Assembly: GCF_031877795.1 (NCBI RefSeq)
Contig: NC_133937.1
Location: 18,441,501-18,505,500 of the forward strand
Source of the DNA: Strix aluco
Lineage: Eukaryota > Chordata > Aves > Strigiformes > Strigidae
Direction: 5' to 3'
DNA: 64,000 nucleotides
Below the pieces are notes generated by a model. The model was not told the DNA's origin. It did not search any database and worked only from the letters and a program-made list of their open reading frames with translations. Positions 13,592 to 26,096 of this stretch are shown piece after piece; positions within the stretch are counted from its first letter, which is position 1, and each line of letters starts with the position of its first letter. The translations under genes were made by a program, and so were the position numbers.

Positions 13592-13672
13592 GAAGAACAT
13601 GAGAGCTACCACGCTGAGTTAGACTGAGAATTTGCTTAGCCCAGTTTCTTATTCTGGTGGTAGTTGGTAAGG
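13592..13672 (-). mobile_element. Ancient CR1-like LINE relic, part 1 (antisense)
   Basis: The block running GAAGAACATGAGAGCTACC, then a CTGAGTTAGACTGAG block, then TTAGCCCAGTTTCTTATTCTG, reads as a decayed copy of the antisense terminal segment of a CR1-type repeat common in turtles and other sauropsids. Shared landmarks are the opening AAGAACAT, the GGTCAGACC-like centre and AGCCCAGT. Identity looks around 70 percent by eye. Order and orientation agree with a second matching block at 14370-14665, so both are probably one old insertion split by other DNA. Confidence 0.5.
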
Positions 13673-14369
13673 GGGTGCTCTGTTTGGCATTCTCCTCCAG
13701 CTCACTCATTTTACGTTTCTGAAATTTTAACTTTTGCCACCCCATTATTTTCATTGGTTGCTCCCCAGAATCACTTGGTTTTTCAGCTTTATGGAGTCTC
13801 TTTTCCCCCTCGCCCTCAATTTTATGGCAGGGTTGTAGGTGGTTATTCTTTTAGTTTAGACTTACACCTGTTGCTACCAAGGTTCATGTATTTGGACTTA
13901 ATATCATACCTTCTTTATTGTCTTTCTGTGTTGGTAGACTAGTAGTCAACGACACGGAGAATGGTTAATAAAGGAAGGAACTTTGCTTGGTGCCCCTCTC
14001 TGGTTGCCTCATTTAAAATTTCTTCTTTGAGTCGACTTTCTCTTATTCTTTGTCCCCAGCAATCAATTGGTAATTAGTTGTCTTCATTTTTATGGCCTTT
14101 TATTTGTTCAGTGTTGTTTTTTTGTTATGTGGTCTTTTTGTTTGGTGTGGGGTTTGATTTTGGTTTTTTTATTATTATTTGTTTTGGCTTTGGTTTTTTA
14201 GGAAGGGCTTTTGGCTAGGGTTACGTTGTTTCTATTGGTCAAGCAGTGTTTACTGTGGCCTAAAGAAGATGTGTTGAGAAAGATTCTGAAAACAAAAAGG
14301 CATGTCTAAGAAGTGTCTTCCCTTGTTTGTTTTTTCTTTCTGACTGTCACTAGTTTAGGGGTATCCTGA
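13673..14369. repeat. Interruption inside the CR1 relic, with T/G-rich tract
   Basis: This part does not resemble the CR1 relic on either side. It contains a markedly T/G-rich stretch (14110-14200, for example TTTGGTGTGGGGTTTGATTT). It is either a later insertion or highly diverged repeat sequence. The 92-codon frame near its left end has no recognisable protein features. Confidence 0.4.
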
Positions 14370-14665
14370 ACTGGATCTAGCTAATAATCTGTAATTGCCT
14401 CTGGTCAACCTGTCCTCTGTTAATAGGTCTAGTCTTTATGAACCAAATTGCATTTTGACATAGAAAACATTCTGTGGTAGGAAACTCCACAATTTGTTAT
14501 ATATAGTAAATTTGTAACTCTGTATTTGTTTTTAAAACTGTTACCTCCTAATTTCTTTGCTTTCCAGATTATAGTATTGTGAAATAATACATAATCACTT
14601 CTAATATAAACCTCTGCAACCTCTGTTGCAGTCCCCTTATTCCCTTCCTCTTCTTGTCTTATTTT
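14370..14665 (-). mobile_element. Ancient CR1-like LINE relic, part 2 (antisense)
   Basis: The order of landmarks fits the antisense CR1-type family: CTGGATCTAGCTAATAATCTG, CCTGTCCTCTGTTAATAGGTC, GGTAGGAAACTCCACAATTTG, TTTTTAAAACTGTTACCTCC, then ATAAACCTCTGCAACCTCTG and GTCCCCTTATT. These correspond to the conserved words for subdomains upstream of the 3' end. It is heavily mutated and has no open reading frame. Weaker resemblance may continue towards 14900 but is not claimed. Confidence 0.55.
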
Positions 14666-15585
14666 GCTGTCTTTTTTTGTGATTCTACCTTAATATTTCA
14701 GGAGTGTGGTGGCAGGAATTATATATAAGTGTCAAGCTTTAGAAGCTCAATGGATTTATGCATATAATACCTGTTAATTTTATGTGCCCCAGGAAGAGCT
14801 CAGAGAAGTCTGTGTACAGGATCATGTGATCTACAGTCCTTGATACACAGAAATTTTTTAGCACTTTTATTCAAAATGTTTGACTGCAGCTTTGCTCTTT
14901 GTGGGGGAGGTTAGCCCTTGCTGGGAGTATATTTGTGTTTAACGATCCCATTGTGTTCTGTGCAATTGCACAGCTTTCTAGGTTGCTTGTGGAAGGTGTT
15001 TTTAGTGAGACAATATGTTGTCTAACTTCTGTCTTTGCCCTGGCTCTAGATTAATTCTTGCTGTGCTCAATTAAGCAGGGATAACAAACATTTGTGTCTG
15101 CAGAAGTAATAATGTTGGCAAAAGTTGTGTGTACTCAGTAAAATATAATCACGTTTTTAAACGGAGGTAGGGACATGATCTAATTTTTTAAAAATGTAAT
15201 CACTTTAAACTCTGCAGTTTCAGAGTAGCCATTTTCTAAGTTGCAAAGCTGTTGACCCATCAAAGGGGAAGTAAGTATAAAAGGAGAGCAGGCTGATTGG
15301 CTCAGTTTATTGGTAAATACTTAGGAAAATGCTCAACTTTGTGCTTCAATAATGTCCTCAGGTTTAGCTTATCCATTCAAATAGTAAGCATTGGTGGCTT
15401 GATACTATGGAAAAAATGACAGTGCTTAAAATTTTAGAGGAATGAGAACTAGGCCACTACAGCACTAGTTTCCACTGGGTATTTATTACATCAGCCTCCA
15501 TTCCAGGCTTCCCTGTCAAATTGTATGTAGCTGTTACCCAGATTTAAATGTGTTGGAATCAGGGTCAGCTGCTTTATAAGGCACC

Positions 15586-15646
15586 AGTCCCTTGCTTGTT
15601 GTGATGGATGTCCAGAAACAAGGCTTACTCTGACAAGCAAGGGGCT
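15586..15646. repeat. Imperfect inverted repeat
   Basis: AGTCCCTTGCTTGT (15586-15599) pairs with ACAAGCAAGGGGCT (15633-15646), 13 of 14 positions complementary, around a 33-base spacer. It could be the termini of a tiny decayed transposon or a chance foldback. No target-site duplication was recognised. Confidence 0.55.
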
Positions 15647-16840
15647 GAGGATTTATTTCTTGTCTTTCCTATGTGAGCAGACAGTATTCCTCTTATTGTT
15701 GAAATTTCAAATTAACCTAGGTGAACTTGGTTCACAGCATGTTTTTCACCTTTTGTTTTTTTTAATCAAAATTCTGTTTTGAGTCTTTCAGTCCAGAGAT
15801 TTCAACAAATTTACGTTGGCATGGTATCATAAATAGCTAGAACGGATGGGCACAGAGGCTTGGCTTATCAGAGGATGTTAGTGTAGAACTGGGGTTAGAA
15901 TTTGGGTGTTCTGGCTGTTCAGAGCTGTCACATCCCCAGTTTGGTGAGAAGAGGAACCACATCTTGCACTGCCTATCTTACAGAAATAGTTCTAAAATCC
16001 CTTGACTTCTACTGGGGTGGGTGTGGGGTGTTCTTGGAGGATACACAAAGTAGCATAATGAAACTACATTACAATGAGTTCCTATGAGTTAGCAGATGAT
16101 TTTGCTAATCTAACTTGTGTACATATCTATACATGAGAGAGAAATTAGATTTAATTCAGAAGCTCACCTGCATAGTTCAGTCTTTGGACATAGATTAATC
16201 AGCAGTAATTATTTCTTGTTATGGGACCACATAGACAGGATGCAACTGACCTTGTGGCTAAAAGGAAGCATAAACAAGCATTGTGAATACAGACTACTAA
16301 CCATTCAAATTCTGTTAGAGAATTGTTAAACTAAATATGGATTTGGACTGAATTCCAGTGTGGTTGTGAATAGACCATAGAAGCTAATCGTGTAGCAGAT
16401 AGTGAACTAGATATGAGAGCTCTTACTTCTTTCCGAGTTTAAAGGTAGTATTAGGAGCCTGCATCAATGTCATTTTTTGTGTCGATGGAAATAGCTGTGA
16501 CATGAAGCAGCAGTACAAATCACGTCTGCAAGGTGGCGTGCCTCTTAACATGTTAATTTTCCTAAACACTTTAAGTTATTGGGCTCTGAGTTGAAATGAT
16601 TATGTTGTGGGAGCTGTAGTAATTAATCTCCTTCATGTAAAAGAAAATCACAGTTGTTGTTTAATGTCTCTTTCAAAATATACTGAATGCCAGCCCACAT
16701 CAAATTGGCCAGTAAAATGCTATCTAATAGTGATTAGTGTTAGTGTTCAATATTGCTAAGAGGATCAATAAAAAGAACAGTAACATTTGTAACAATCTTA
16801 CTAGTTTCCAAAACACTAATCTTTTAAAGTGTACCTATAG

Positions 16841-16916
16841 CAAAAAGCAACCACGCACCCCCCCCAACCAACCAAAAAGCAACCAACCCCCACACCAACC
16901 CCACACCCCAATCCTA
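16841..16916. repeat. A/C-rich low-complexity tract
   Basis: Runs of C and of AACC or ACCC words with almost no G or T, including CCCCCCAACCAACC. It is similar in kind to the tracts at 7685, 57551 and 62315, and the complement of the T/G tracts at 26966 and 48215. Confidence 0.65.
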
Positions 16917-18555
16917 CCAGTTGAAGCCTAAATATTTGTCCTTGTAAATTACTTTGTTTATCAGGAAAAATGTGGTAAGCTGTAAATTAGTGACTGAACA
17001 GTTGCAATGTAAATTTTTCTTTTGTTAGTATGTTGTCTGAGACTTTCTTTGAGTATATGTAGTTAATTTACTAGTGGTTTATACTAACATGTTTTGCTTC
17101 TCAGGGTAATTGGACTAGAAGTGCATTAGTTAATGCAGTTCAGCTGACGGTCAGTATCTTATTAAGTCATGATAAATCAGTGTTTTAGCCTCCTCTTTCT
17201 GTGGTGGACAAAGCAGGGTATGTCTGGAATGGTGGTACTTTTTTTTTTTCTTCAAAACCAGTAGTATTTGTACCATTAACTAGATAAAGCCAGATACTTC
17301 CCAAAAGCTAAGTGTTAGTTTACCATCTTAACCTACACAAGTAGTATTTTTATTCTTTTTTCTCCTAAGGTTAAACTTTTAGATTTTGCTCTGCTATTTA
17401 TAAAGTATTGTCATAAAATTATACGTCAGATGAAAATTTTGGTTAATCTTAGGGGAACTAATTAATTTTAAATATACTTTTGCATCCTAAACATTAATTT
17501 TTAATAATTTACAATTGTGCTACAGTATCCTACTTCTTTTGGTCTCTGGTATTTATGGCAAGATGAAATTTTTCAGTAAAGGGAAGGGCTAGAAGGCTAT
17601 GAGTATGCTTAGTGTACCCAGAAGATAATGAGTAGTTTTCAGTTTTATGTAATCATTGTATAATTCTTTTGAAAAGGAAATAAACAATTTGGGTACATGG
17701 TGAATACCCTACAATACGTTAAAGAAAACTTAGGTATTAGTTATCTGGCAAAAATCAGCAAGCTGCACATCTGCTAATATCTTTAAACTTTTTCTCTTCC
17801 TGTTCTTTGTTGCTATTTTAAAATAATGAAATCAAACATTTACATCTTGAACTGCCACATACATGTGTACTATAGTCTATTATTATGTAGTTTAATTTTG
17901 TGCAATGACAGTAAGTAATTAACCTTTCTAAATGTAATGGTGCAACAATGTAGGAACATACAGAAGGGTCACTGGTTTTGTGCACTGTGCTGTCAGAGCA
18001 CATACACTGCGAGAGCCAGGGTATCTACAGGATCATTTGTCAGGTACGTGCCCCCCCATCCAACCCAGCTCTGTCTGCCTAACTGGTGTACAGAGACAGA
18101 TTTCATAATTGACATAGAAGTGATTCTAATATGCTGCAAGCGATCTGCTAACTGGTCTTCCCTAGCTGGTGTGATTGCGTCTGGATTGCAGAGCTCAGGT
18201 TCTGTTCTTGTTACAGTCTTACTGCAGATCTCCTCTGTATTGCTGTTGAACTAGAAATGGCCACTCTGTTGAGAAGTACCCCTTCCTTCTTCTGGGGCCT
18301 TGCCTTGACCTTTCCAGGAGGGCTGTGCAGCCTGCATACACCACTGGAGCACCACTGCCCACTGAGCTGCCCTCACTGCAGTGTGCTTCTAGCTGCAAGT
18401 ATACCTATGGCTCTGTAATGTGGCATTTTTGATAGGCAGCACAATTTTGGAAGACGTACTTGAAGTAAGTACTATGAAAATATCCTCAGAACATTAGCAG
18501 AAGAGGAGTATAAGTGAGCAGCAGTTAGCATAAGAAGGAAATAAAAAGCACAGAG

Positions 18556-19800
18556 GATGTATAAGATAGATAGCGAATCTGAAGCAAGCCTTTTACGTAC
18601 TTCTTAGTACTTGGTTAGGTTATTGATTAGGCTGGACCTGATGAAATTCATGCTTTGACATGTTAAAGGAAAAAAGTTAATGACGGAAGCTATCACAGTA
18701 ACACTAGCTGCTGTTTGAGATCCTGGAAAACTTGAAAATGAAAAGGAGAGGTAGGGGGAAAGGAGCCAGGAAATTATAGACCAGTCTCAGAGACAATAAG
18801 AACATAGCCACAACCACCACGAATTTAGGAAGAGTAATAGTCATACCAGTTTAATTTTATTCTGTAACATGACAATAAGGCTTCTGAATTGACAAGAAAA
18901 GTGTAAACGTTAATATTTTCATGTTAGTGAGTTCTTTGACACTGTTTCATGCGATAATCTTACAAACAAGTGAAGAAATGTGGCTTGAAAGAAACTATTG
19001 TAGAGTAGGAGCAAGACTCATTGAATGGCTGTGGGTGGTTATTAATGATTGTCTGTCAGAATGAAATGGTTGTATTGAATGTGGATCTGCCACGGTCTGT
19101 TGGGTCTGTACTCATTCTACTTCACTTCAATCTTTTCGTTAATGACCTTGATGATAGAATAGAGAGTGTGCTTACAAAAGTGATTCACTAAAAATGTCCC
19201 CAAAACTTGGAGGGAATGTATATGCATAGGACACAAGTTTAACAGTACAAAATTATTTTGAGAAAATTGAGAATAGGGACAGATTGAAATTGTACACTTA
19301 ACAGAAATCATGAAATACACAAATACAGGGTAGGGAACAAGTAATTACATGATAATTCTCCAGAATTCCTGTCATTGTAAAAGGGCAAACGTTATATCAG
19401 GAGGAATAAAAATATGAGTATAGACTGTAAAACATACAGAACAATCTTTTTTTATCTATGGGTAAGTCCTCAGTTGAAGTGTTGCAGCTGGTTAGGGCAA
19501 ATTCCCCAAGAAAATATGGCTCAGCTGAACAGAGGCTGGGAGAAGAGTAATCAAATAATTTGAGGACTAGAAAAATGCAGTCAAATAGGAAAGACTGAAA
19601 TAATTTGAACCGGGGAGAAGGGGGATCATTCAAGCCCCACGAAGAGCACTGCAAGGCATAATTTTTTTTGTGTGTGTATGTAGTAGGCTACTCAAGAAGG
19701 TTGGAAGTTGTGAAGTGTAAGGCCCGTCCATGAGAGGTAGGGCAAGACATGTAATCTTAAATTGTTGCAAAAAATGCAGATTAGGTCTTAGACCAGGAAC
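18556..19800 (+). mobile_element. Decayed CR1 LINE, ORF2 reverse-transcriptase to 3' region
   Basis: Landmarks appear in the order expected of CR1 ORF2. They are a CCTGATGAAATTCATGC block near 18636, AATTATAGACCAGTCTCAG near 18772, TTCTTTGACACTGTTTCATG near 18930, GAATGGCTG near 19022, and TTAATGACCTTGATGATAGA near 19139. Later come GGCTGGGAGAAGAG near 19530 and GGTAGGGCAAGACATGTAAT near 19735. The block around 18930-19160 corresponds to the reverse-transcriptase region. The copy is broken by many stops and indels, so it is an old dead insertion. The recognition rests on recalled family landmarks, not an alignment. It lies in sense orientation between the two CpG islands. Confidence 0.75.
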
Positions 19801-22020
19801 AAAGGACCAGTTCCTGAGATAACTGGCTGTTGTTTCTCATAAGGCATTTTCTTTATTTAGCTGTATTTTGAATGACAACATTATTTTAAGACTGATGAAC
19901 AGTATGTATAGACTTTTTGGAATGTTACTGATTAAAAAATGAACAGTTTGTACGTGGGGACAACTTACCCAGAGACAGTATCCACTAGACAAAATGATGA
20001 TGCAGCCAGCCTCCATATTGCCAGTCCTTCCACTTCTAATGCCCTCTAACTCAGTAGCCTTCATCTAGTTTTTGTTGCTACCTCACTATGTAAGTACTAG
20101 GTATACCATACAAGATTTTCAGCTTGCTTTTCCTATTGACAGGCCCTTGACAGGCCTGTCAGTAGTCAACTTTTATTTCTTTCTCATTTTCATAATGACT
20201 TCAGTTGTCAGTCTAGCACTTTGGAGACTCAACATATTATTATCATAAGAAAACAAGGAGTGTACTATTGGTAATTGTTTTGTTTATAAAATCTTTCCCA
20301 ATTTCCATTGTGTATTTCTCCACAGAGAAATGAGTGCAAGCCTCAGTTACCTGAGGCTGTAACATGTGTTGTTAGCATACTTGGAATCTCTATTTGCATT
20401 GTTATATACCCTAAAACACACGTCTTTAATCATTGCAGTTGGAAATTACCTTGCTTAGCAATTTTAGTTTCTATTTTCTTAAAGAGAAGTGATTTCATGA
20501 GTCAAAGCCAAGAGCCTGCGTAGTGCAGCCAGCCAAACCTGAATTCTGCGCCTGAGAGTGGAATTTGTCACAGCTTCAAGCACTTAAAAAAGTGCCCATT
20601 TAAAAATAAATGGGGCTTTTTGTTTAAGTAAATGTGAAGGAAATTCCATCATTTCAGTATTCCTTCTTTCTAATAACTTGTTGTGAGCTGCTTCCAATAT
20701 ACATTTTTGCCTTCTTTTTCTCTTCTTTTCTTTCTTTCTTTATTACTACTTTGCCCTTTTGAGATGTTTATGCCAGGGAGCCTGGAAGTTCTGACACCTG
20801 GACAAGAGGTGGTGAGCAGCCTTTAAATGCAGGGCAGATGTCTGATGTGAAAACTTTAGGACTGCAGCATATCCTGCAGGGGGAAACATTCTGGAGCTTT
20901 TAAGAGGTGGAGGGGGTTTTTTGCATATCACAGAAAGAATCAGGGTGGTTTGAAAGAGATGTTTGTTATTTTTTTGGATATGAGTGGATGATTTGAATCC
21001 TTCTCTCTTCTGCTAGATCACTGGTTGCTTTTATCCTACAATTCTGCTTCTCCATCCCACAGTGAATTTGGGCTAAATGCTGTAAATTCTACTGTTTTTC
21101 CTTCATTACATTCCTTGCTTTCCTAGCTGGATAGTCATGTTCATATTATCTGCAAGGGAAGTTATTGCTGACATTGGTTGTTTAAATGTTGATCATTACC
21201 TTTCAAATTTCCAGAAAATTACATGTGAGAGAACTCAGAAGTTTGTGCTTGTTCAGGCTCTGGTTATGTTTAAATTATATTATTTTTAACCATCAAAGCC
21301 AGAAATTCTTGCTTTTAAATTGAAAATTTAGAGCTAGCTGTGTGAATCTAGCAGGTGATACAGATATTTGGAATAAATAGGAGGACCTTTACTGTAGTGG
21401 AATGCAAAGTAACACAGTTTACTGCCGATGAATACTCAGTGATAAAATAATCTTTGAAAATCATGCCAAACATGCGAAGTCTCTGAGAATGCCAGTAGCA
21501 TGTGCCACTGGAATTGGAAGGATGAGACTACTATGTAGGAGGAATGTATAATAAAGACATACCATAGTATAGAAGTTGCTAGATGTTGCAACCTCATCAA
21601 CCAGCTCTAAGCGGTACTGATGCTTCAGGGTTTACAAGGGGAAAACAGCATTTGGTGCAATTCAAATGATGTAGTTGAGAATGCCTGGGGTTTGGGAGTG
21701 CTGTGATGCTGCCAAGATGAGTGCTGAGCTCACACCAGCCCTCCAGGTTGGGGCAGCAGAGCTGCTTTTCCCCTGCATGGCAGGGTAGCAATGAAATCTA
21801 CAGCAGCAGAGGGCTGTTGGTCAACAGATGGTTTCAGGTTGTATCTTATGTATTGTGTTTGAAAGCCATAGGTAGATCAGAAAACTCATGTTTTGTTTTT
21901 TTTTTTTTTCTTAAAGAGCCAGAATGTGGATGCTTTAAATAATTTAGTTTTTCATGGAGTTGGACTTCTACTTTGCTTAGCTGCCCTTGAAAATGAAGTG
22001 AGAAACCTTAACAAAATAGA
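19801..22020. other. Non-coding stretch, no gene seen
   Basis: AT-rich DNA with no supported exon. It includes a TGACAG-based palindrome (20148-20161) and a short CTTT microsatellite-like run (about 20720-20742). The frame at 20308-20523 looks like chance. Confidence 0.55.
20148..20161. promoter_or_regulatory. TGACAGGCCTGTCA palindrome
   Basis: A perfect 14-base palindrome made of two inverted TGACAG half-sites, with a third TGACAGGCC copy directly upstream (20137-20145). TGACAG is the known half-site of the TALE homeodomain factors (MEIS, PREP, TGIF). Binding here is only an inference. Confidence 0.35.
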
Positions 22021-22482
22021 TGCAGGCCTCTCAGCAGGGTGGGCTCTCAGCAGGATGGGCTCTTGAGATAAGGGAGGAGCTGCAACTACTGAGTCCCAAG
22101 ATAAGGAAGGGGGATTCAAAGAATGCTAAATTGACATGCTGAAGAGACCTAATTGGGTGAAAAGTCACGAGAGGAAGAGGAGGCATCTTTAATCTTCATC
22201 CTGAAGACCCCCGCCCAAGACCACCAGGAGACATTGTGCAGGCGCAACGGGGAGGGACTTGGGGCGGGATTTATGTTAATGATTTCTCAAAACTAATTGT
22301 AATATCTCTCCCTATTCTCAGGATTATCATGAATATGTAAACACTTTACGCTATAGAAAGGAGCTGCTTTTCGCTCCAGAAGGTGCACGTTTGTGGAGGA
22401 GCGATCCCCCATGCACCCAGCGCTGAATAAACATACCTTCTTTATAACCTTACTGGTTGTAAAGTCGTTACTCCGCACGTCA
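22021..22482 (+). mobile_element. Probable solo LTR of an avian endogenous retrovirus
   Basis: A unit of about 460 bases starting TGCAGG and ending in CA has LTR layout. It has a GC-rich middle with a GGGGCGGGATTTATG block, then a polyadenylation signal AATAAA at about 22425 in GCTGAATAAACATACC, then a short U5-like T-rich part ending GTCGTTACTCCGCACGTCA. The AATAAACATACCTT context is typical of bird ERV LTRs. A 17-base unit (GCTCTCAGCAGGRTGG type) is duplicated near its 5' end (22027-22065). There are no flanking retroviral genes, so it is a solo LTR or fragment. Exact ends and a target-site duplication could not be fixed: the flanks are AAAATAGA on the left and AAAATCTA on the right, only partly alike. 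Confidence 0.65.
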
Positions 22483-25400
22483 AAAATCTACTGAGGAAGC
22501 ACAGACCACCTGTCTTATTGTTTATGGTGCATCATGTTGCACTTCCTATGCTTGACTTAATGAAAATAATAATTAATTAACTCTTGACCCACAAAACTTA
22601 CTTTTGCCTTGCTTTATTCCGTAAAGGAAGGATGCTTCTCACTGTGGAATGCTGGATTAGGTTGTTGTATGTCCTTTAAAGTACCTAGTATTTGTCCGTT
22701 TGTAGAATTGCAACATTAAGATACGTAATAGAAGCTTTATTTATATGCATAAGTTAAAGTGTGGTGTTATGAAGACTCTGTTAGCAGAATTACAATCCAA
22801 ACTTGCAATTTAGTTGTGTCTCAAAGTCTAAAGTTTGCGTAAGTAGGTTTCAGTTCTGAAGGAGGTGGGGGAAGGTCCATGCTTAACACAACACTGGGTG
22901 CTGATGCACTTCCAAAATGGGATGTGGCTCATCTTTACTGTAAGATCATTGTTGTTTGAAAATCTCATAGGTGACCAATGTGAAAAATGAAGGCTAGCAA
23001 CTCAGTCCTTTTAGTCTATTCTGATTTTTTGAGCACAGACCACCGTGCTAAATGGTACTACTTTATTACTCTACAATTACACTACAGCAGTATTTCAATG
23101 CAAGGTTTTTTATCTGCCTAAACATGGACTATGAGACGGATACACCCATTTTCACTATGAAGTGGAGTTTGAACTGTCTCCTTGCAATAGAAGTGAATCG
23201 TTTGTCTTATGTTAGAAACTTAGTGGCTAAGTGCTCTTAAATTACACTGAATTTATTTAGGTTACTGAGATTTGGAAAAAAAAAATCCAGTGGTCTTTGC
23301 AAAAAATTAAGTTTAGAGGTGATTTTGTGGTGATCTCACTGTGCAAAACAGAACTGTGGTGTAATTTTAATTATTAAGTCTTGAATATTCAATGTTGTCA
23401 GTGGATAGCTATGTTGGATGGTAATACATGTAAATATGTTGGTTTAGGGGGAAGGCAACAAGAAGGTAACGCAACAGTCTGTATAAGCAATAGTGCTGCA
23501 AACAGACAATAGTCAATGTGTCAGCTATGATGCGCTGACTTCCAGGCTCCAACTGAAGTTGCATAGCTGCCTCTGTAAGGGTGGAAGCTCAGTGATCAAA
23601 AGGGCACCAAACAGGATGGATAACAGTCAACTGAGGGATTATTATTTTTTTTAAATGTGACATTTTTAAAGTGATTAAAATTATTTTTATTGAGGGAAAA
23701 GTATATTTGAGTGTATTTAAATTCCACATTTAATACTGTAAATAATTAAGATAAGCTGTTCTAAATACACTTTAAAATAAAATCCTACTGCTTGTTTGTC
23801 ACTAAAATTTTAGCAAAATGAGATGCTCAACTGAAACTAGCACTAATGAACTGACAATCTAGCTTTTGACAATAAGTGGGTTTTTTAAATTATAGTGTAG
23901 ATATAACTGTTTTGATTGTTCCATGCTGTTTTTCAGCTTAGACTGAAAGATGAAAAAGAAACTTTATCTTTTAATGTTTGAGTAATAGCCTGGAGAGCTG
24001 AGAGGATGACATCCCCTAGTTCTAAAACTGTTTAGCATTGGTGCTTACCATCAATATCAATTTAATTCAGGTTACTCCAAAATATTTTTTTTTTAAGTAG
24101 TTGAACAAAATGTCATATAACTTCTGTCCATGTGCAGTTCGAGATTAGTATGAATTTGAAATTTTATTTTAGAAAACATGCTATATCACATTCACCATTT
24201 TCTGGAAGATAGTTCTGATTATTTAGTATAGTTACCTTAGGTAAATAACCTCATTAAAGGAGAAACACAGATTTTTAGAAATACTCAGAAAATGAGGAAA
24301 TAAAAAAGGGTCTAAACATGAAGAAAATATTTTTAGACATATGAATACCTAAAAATGTCAGGGGAAACTAAGAGTTGAATGTAATTCGGGTATTTTAATA
24401 AATGTATCTTTAATGGTATCTTCCTTACTACCAAAGCAAGAAACAAAATTTTGTGTATGAGGCTGTAATATATCGTGTTAAAGCATAACTCAGCCTGTTC
24501 CTATATGCAAACCAGAATGCTGTCTCTCATCTTCTGCTCTGAATGCTGCACTTCCAACAGCCAACACTGTTTTTGGTGAGTGCTGGTATAATTGATGGTG
24601 GAACCTATACATAGAAACAACTAAAAAGGGGGAGTTTTTCAGAATCAAATAGTTGTTTGTAAATATCTGTAGGTTAAGTAAAACGTTTGAGATTAGTTGG
24701 ACAATGAATGACACTTGCCTGTATTATGATTTTGTCTTTGATATCTGAAGGAACGAACTATCACTGAAACATAGATGAGAATTGGGAAAGTTAGTATGAT
24801 TTGTCGATGTTTTACAGATGAGGAATGGGAGTAGACAGAGGTTAATTGATTTGCATGAAGTTGCCCTGAAAGTTGGAGGACATGACATGGTGATTAATCC
24901 TGGTAGTTGGTCTAGACAGGTGGCTTTATGCTAACAGTAGTGAAAGAAATAAAAAGTGCCTGCATGGCTGCAGCTTGAGAATTCACAGTGACCTCCTCGA
25001 GGTTTAAGTGAGGCTGATGTGTTTTCATGACTGGGTATATGGCAGTACAATGTCTTCTGTATGCATTAGGTATAAATAGGAAGGATGACACAGTATAGGA
25101 ACTACCATGTTTCAGTTCAAATTTGCTTCTTAAATAGGAGATTTAAGTGTTTGTATCTTCCATTTAATTATTCTCTCTTCCACATTTAATGTTATTTGCC
25201 CAGCTGAGTGGAAGTGATGCAGACACGGATTTAAAGGTCTCTTGTCCTCCAGCGTATTTCCTTAGTAGAGAGGATCACTGAGCAGGGTAAGAGGACAATT
25301 GGTTTTGATTAGGGAAGAGGATAGTGATAGTGGTTTGATTTGTCCCAGTTACATTTTGAGTGTGTCTTATTTGCCAGGCATGGATGGTACAAACTAAACC

Positions 25401-25735
25401 GTTATCAGTTTTGTGCCCTGTCAAGTTGGCTGGGTTCTTCTGGCAGAAATACAGTATCTACCATTAAAATAGTTGTTCTGTATGTGCCCCTGAGAAAGGG
25501 TAAGCCTCCCTTCGCTAATGGGCAAACTGGCACTGTGGTTTGGGGGTGAAAGGAGAAAGCTGGGCTCTTCAGGTACTGAAGAACTGCTGCCGTTTGTATT
25601 CATGGACGGCAAGTGTGTTTGGGAGAGGTACATCCAGTCGTGGCCACGGCTGCTTCTTAGAAAGAGCTGCAGAAAGAAGGGGAGAAGATTTGAAGTATGC
25701 TGCTAAAATACAGCAGGAGAGTGGTTTGCTTACCC
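22483..25735. other. Upstream flank of USP54, no gene seen
   Basis: AT-rich DNA upstream of the USP54 CpG island. No exon, RNA gene or clear repeat could be supported. The frames crossing 25340-25930 merge into the CpG island and look like chance. Confidence 0.55.
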
Positions 25736-26096
25736 GAATCATTCACATAAGCAGCACCCCCGAGAGAACTTTTTCCGGGGAGGAGGGCAGCACGCGTCCG
25801 GCAGCGCCGGAGCGAGAGGCCCTGGCGCCGAGGGTAGAGCGCGGCTGGAGGGTCTCCTCGCGTTCCCTGCAAGAGGGGGAGAGGTGTTCAGGGCCTCGGG
25901 CTGCACGCACCCTCCGCCCTGGGGGAAGCTGACGGGCTCTGCCTGTTGCCCGAGCGCGGCCATCTTCTCTACTGCCCGCTCCGAGCCGGCGACCTCCCCC
26001 CCGCTGGCTGCGGAGGCGGCGGCCTGGCCGCCCCGGCCCCGCCGCTGCCCCTTTAAGGCCCGACCTGCCCGGAGATCAGGCGCGCGGCCGGAGCGG

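Larger units (their letters stand above)
14700..18555. other. Non-coding stretch, no gene seen
   Basis: No coding exon could be supported. Notable spots are an imperfect inverted repeat (15586-15646) and an A/C-rich tract (16841-16916). A frame at 17937-18254 is Cys-rich over a short span and is followed by a good donor-like GTACGT at 18041, but it has no convincing acceptor and no family resemblance, so it is not called as an exon. Confidence 0.5.

Noticed and set aside
17937..18254. A Cys-rich short frame followed by a strong donor-like CAG/GTACGT
   Set aside because: There is no good polypyrimidine tract and acceptor before it, and the Cys spacing fits no finger or known family.
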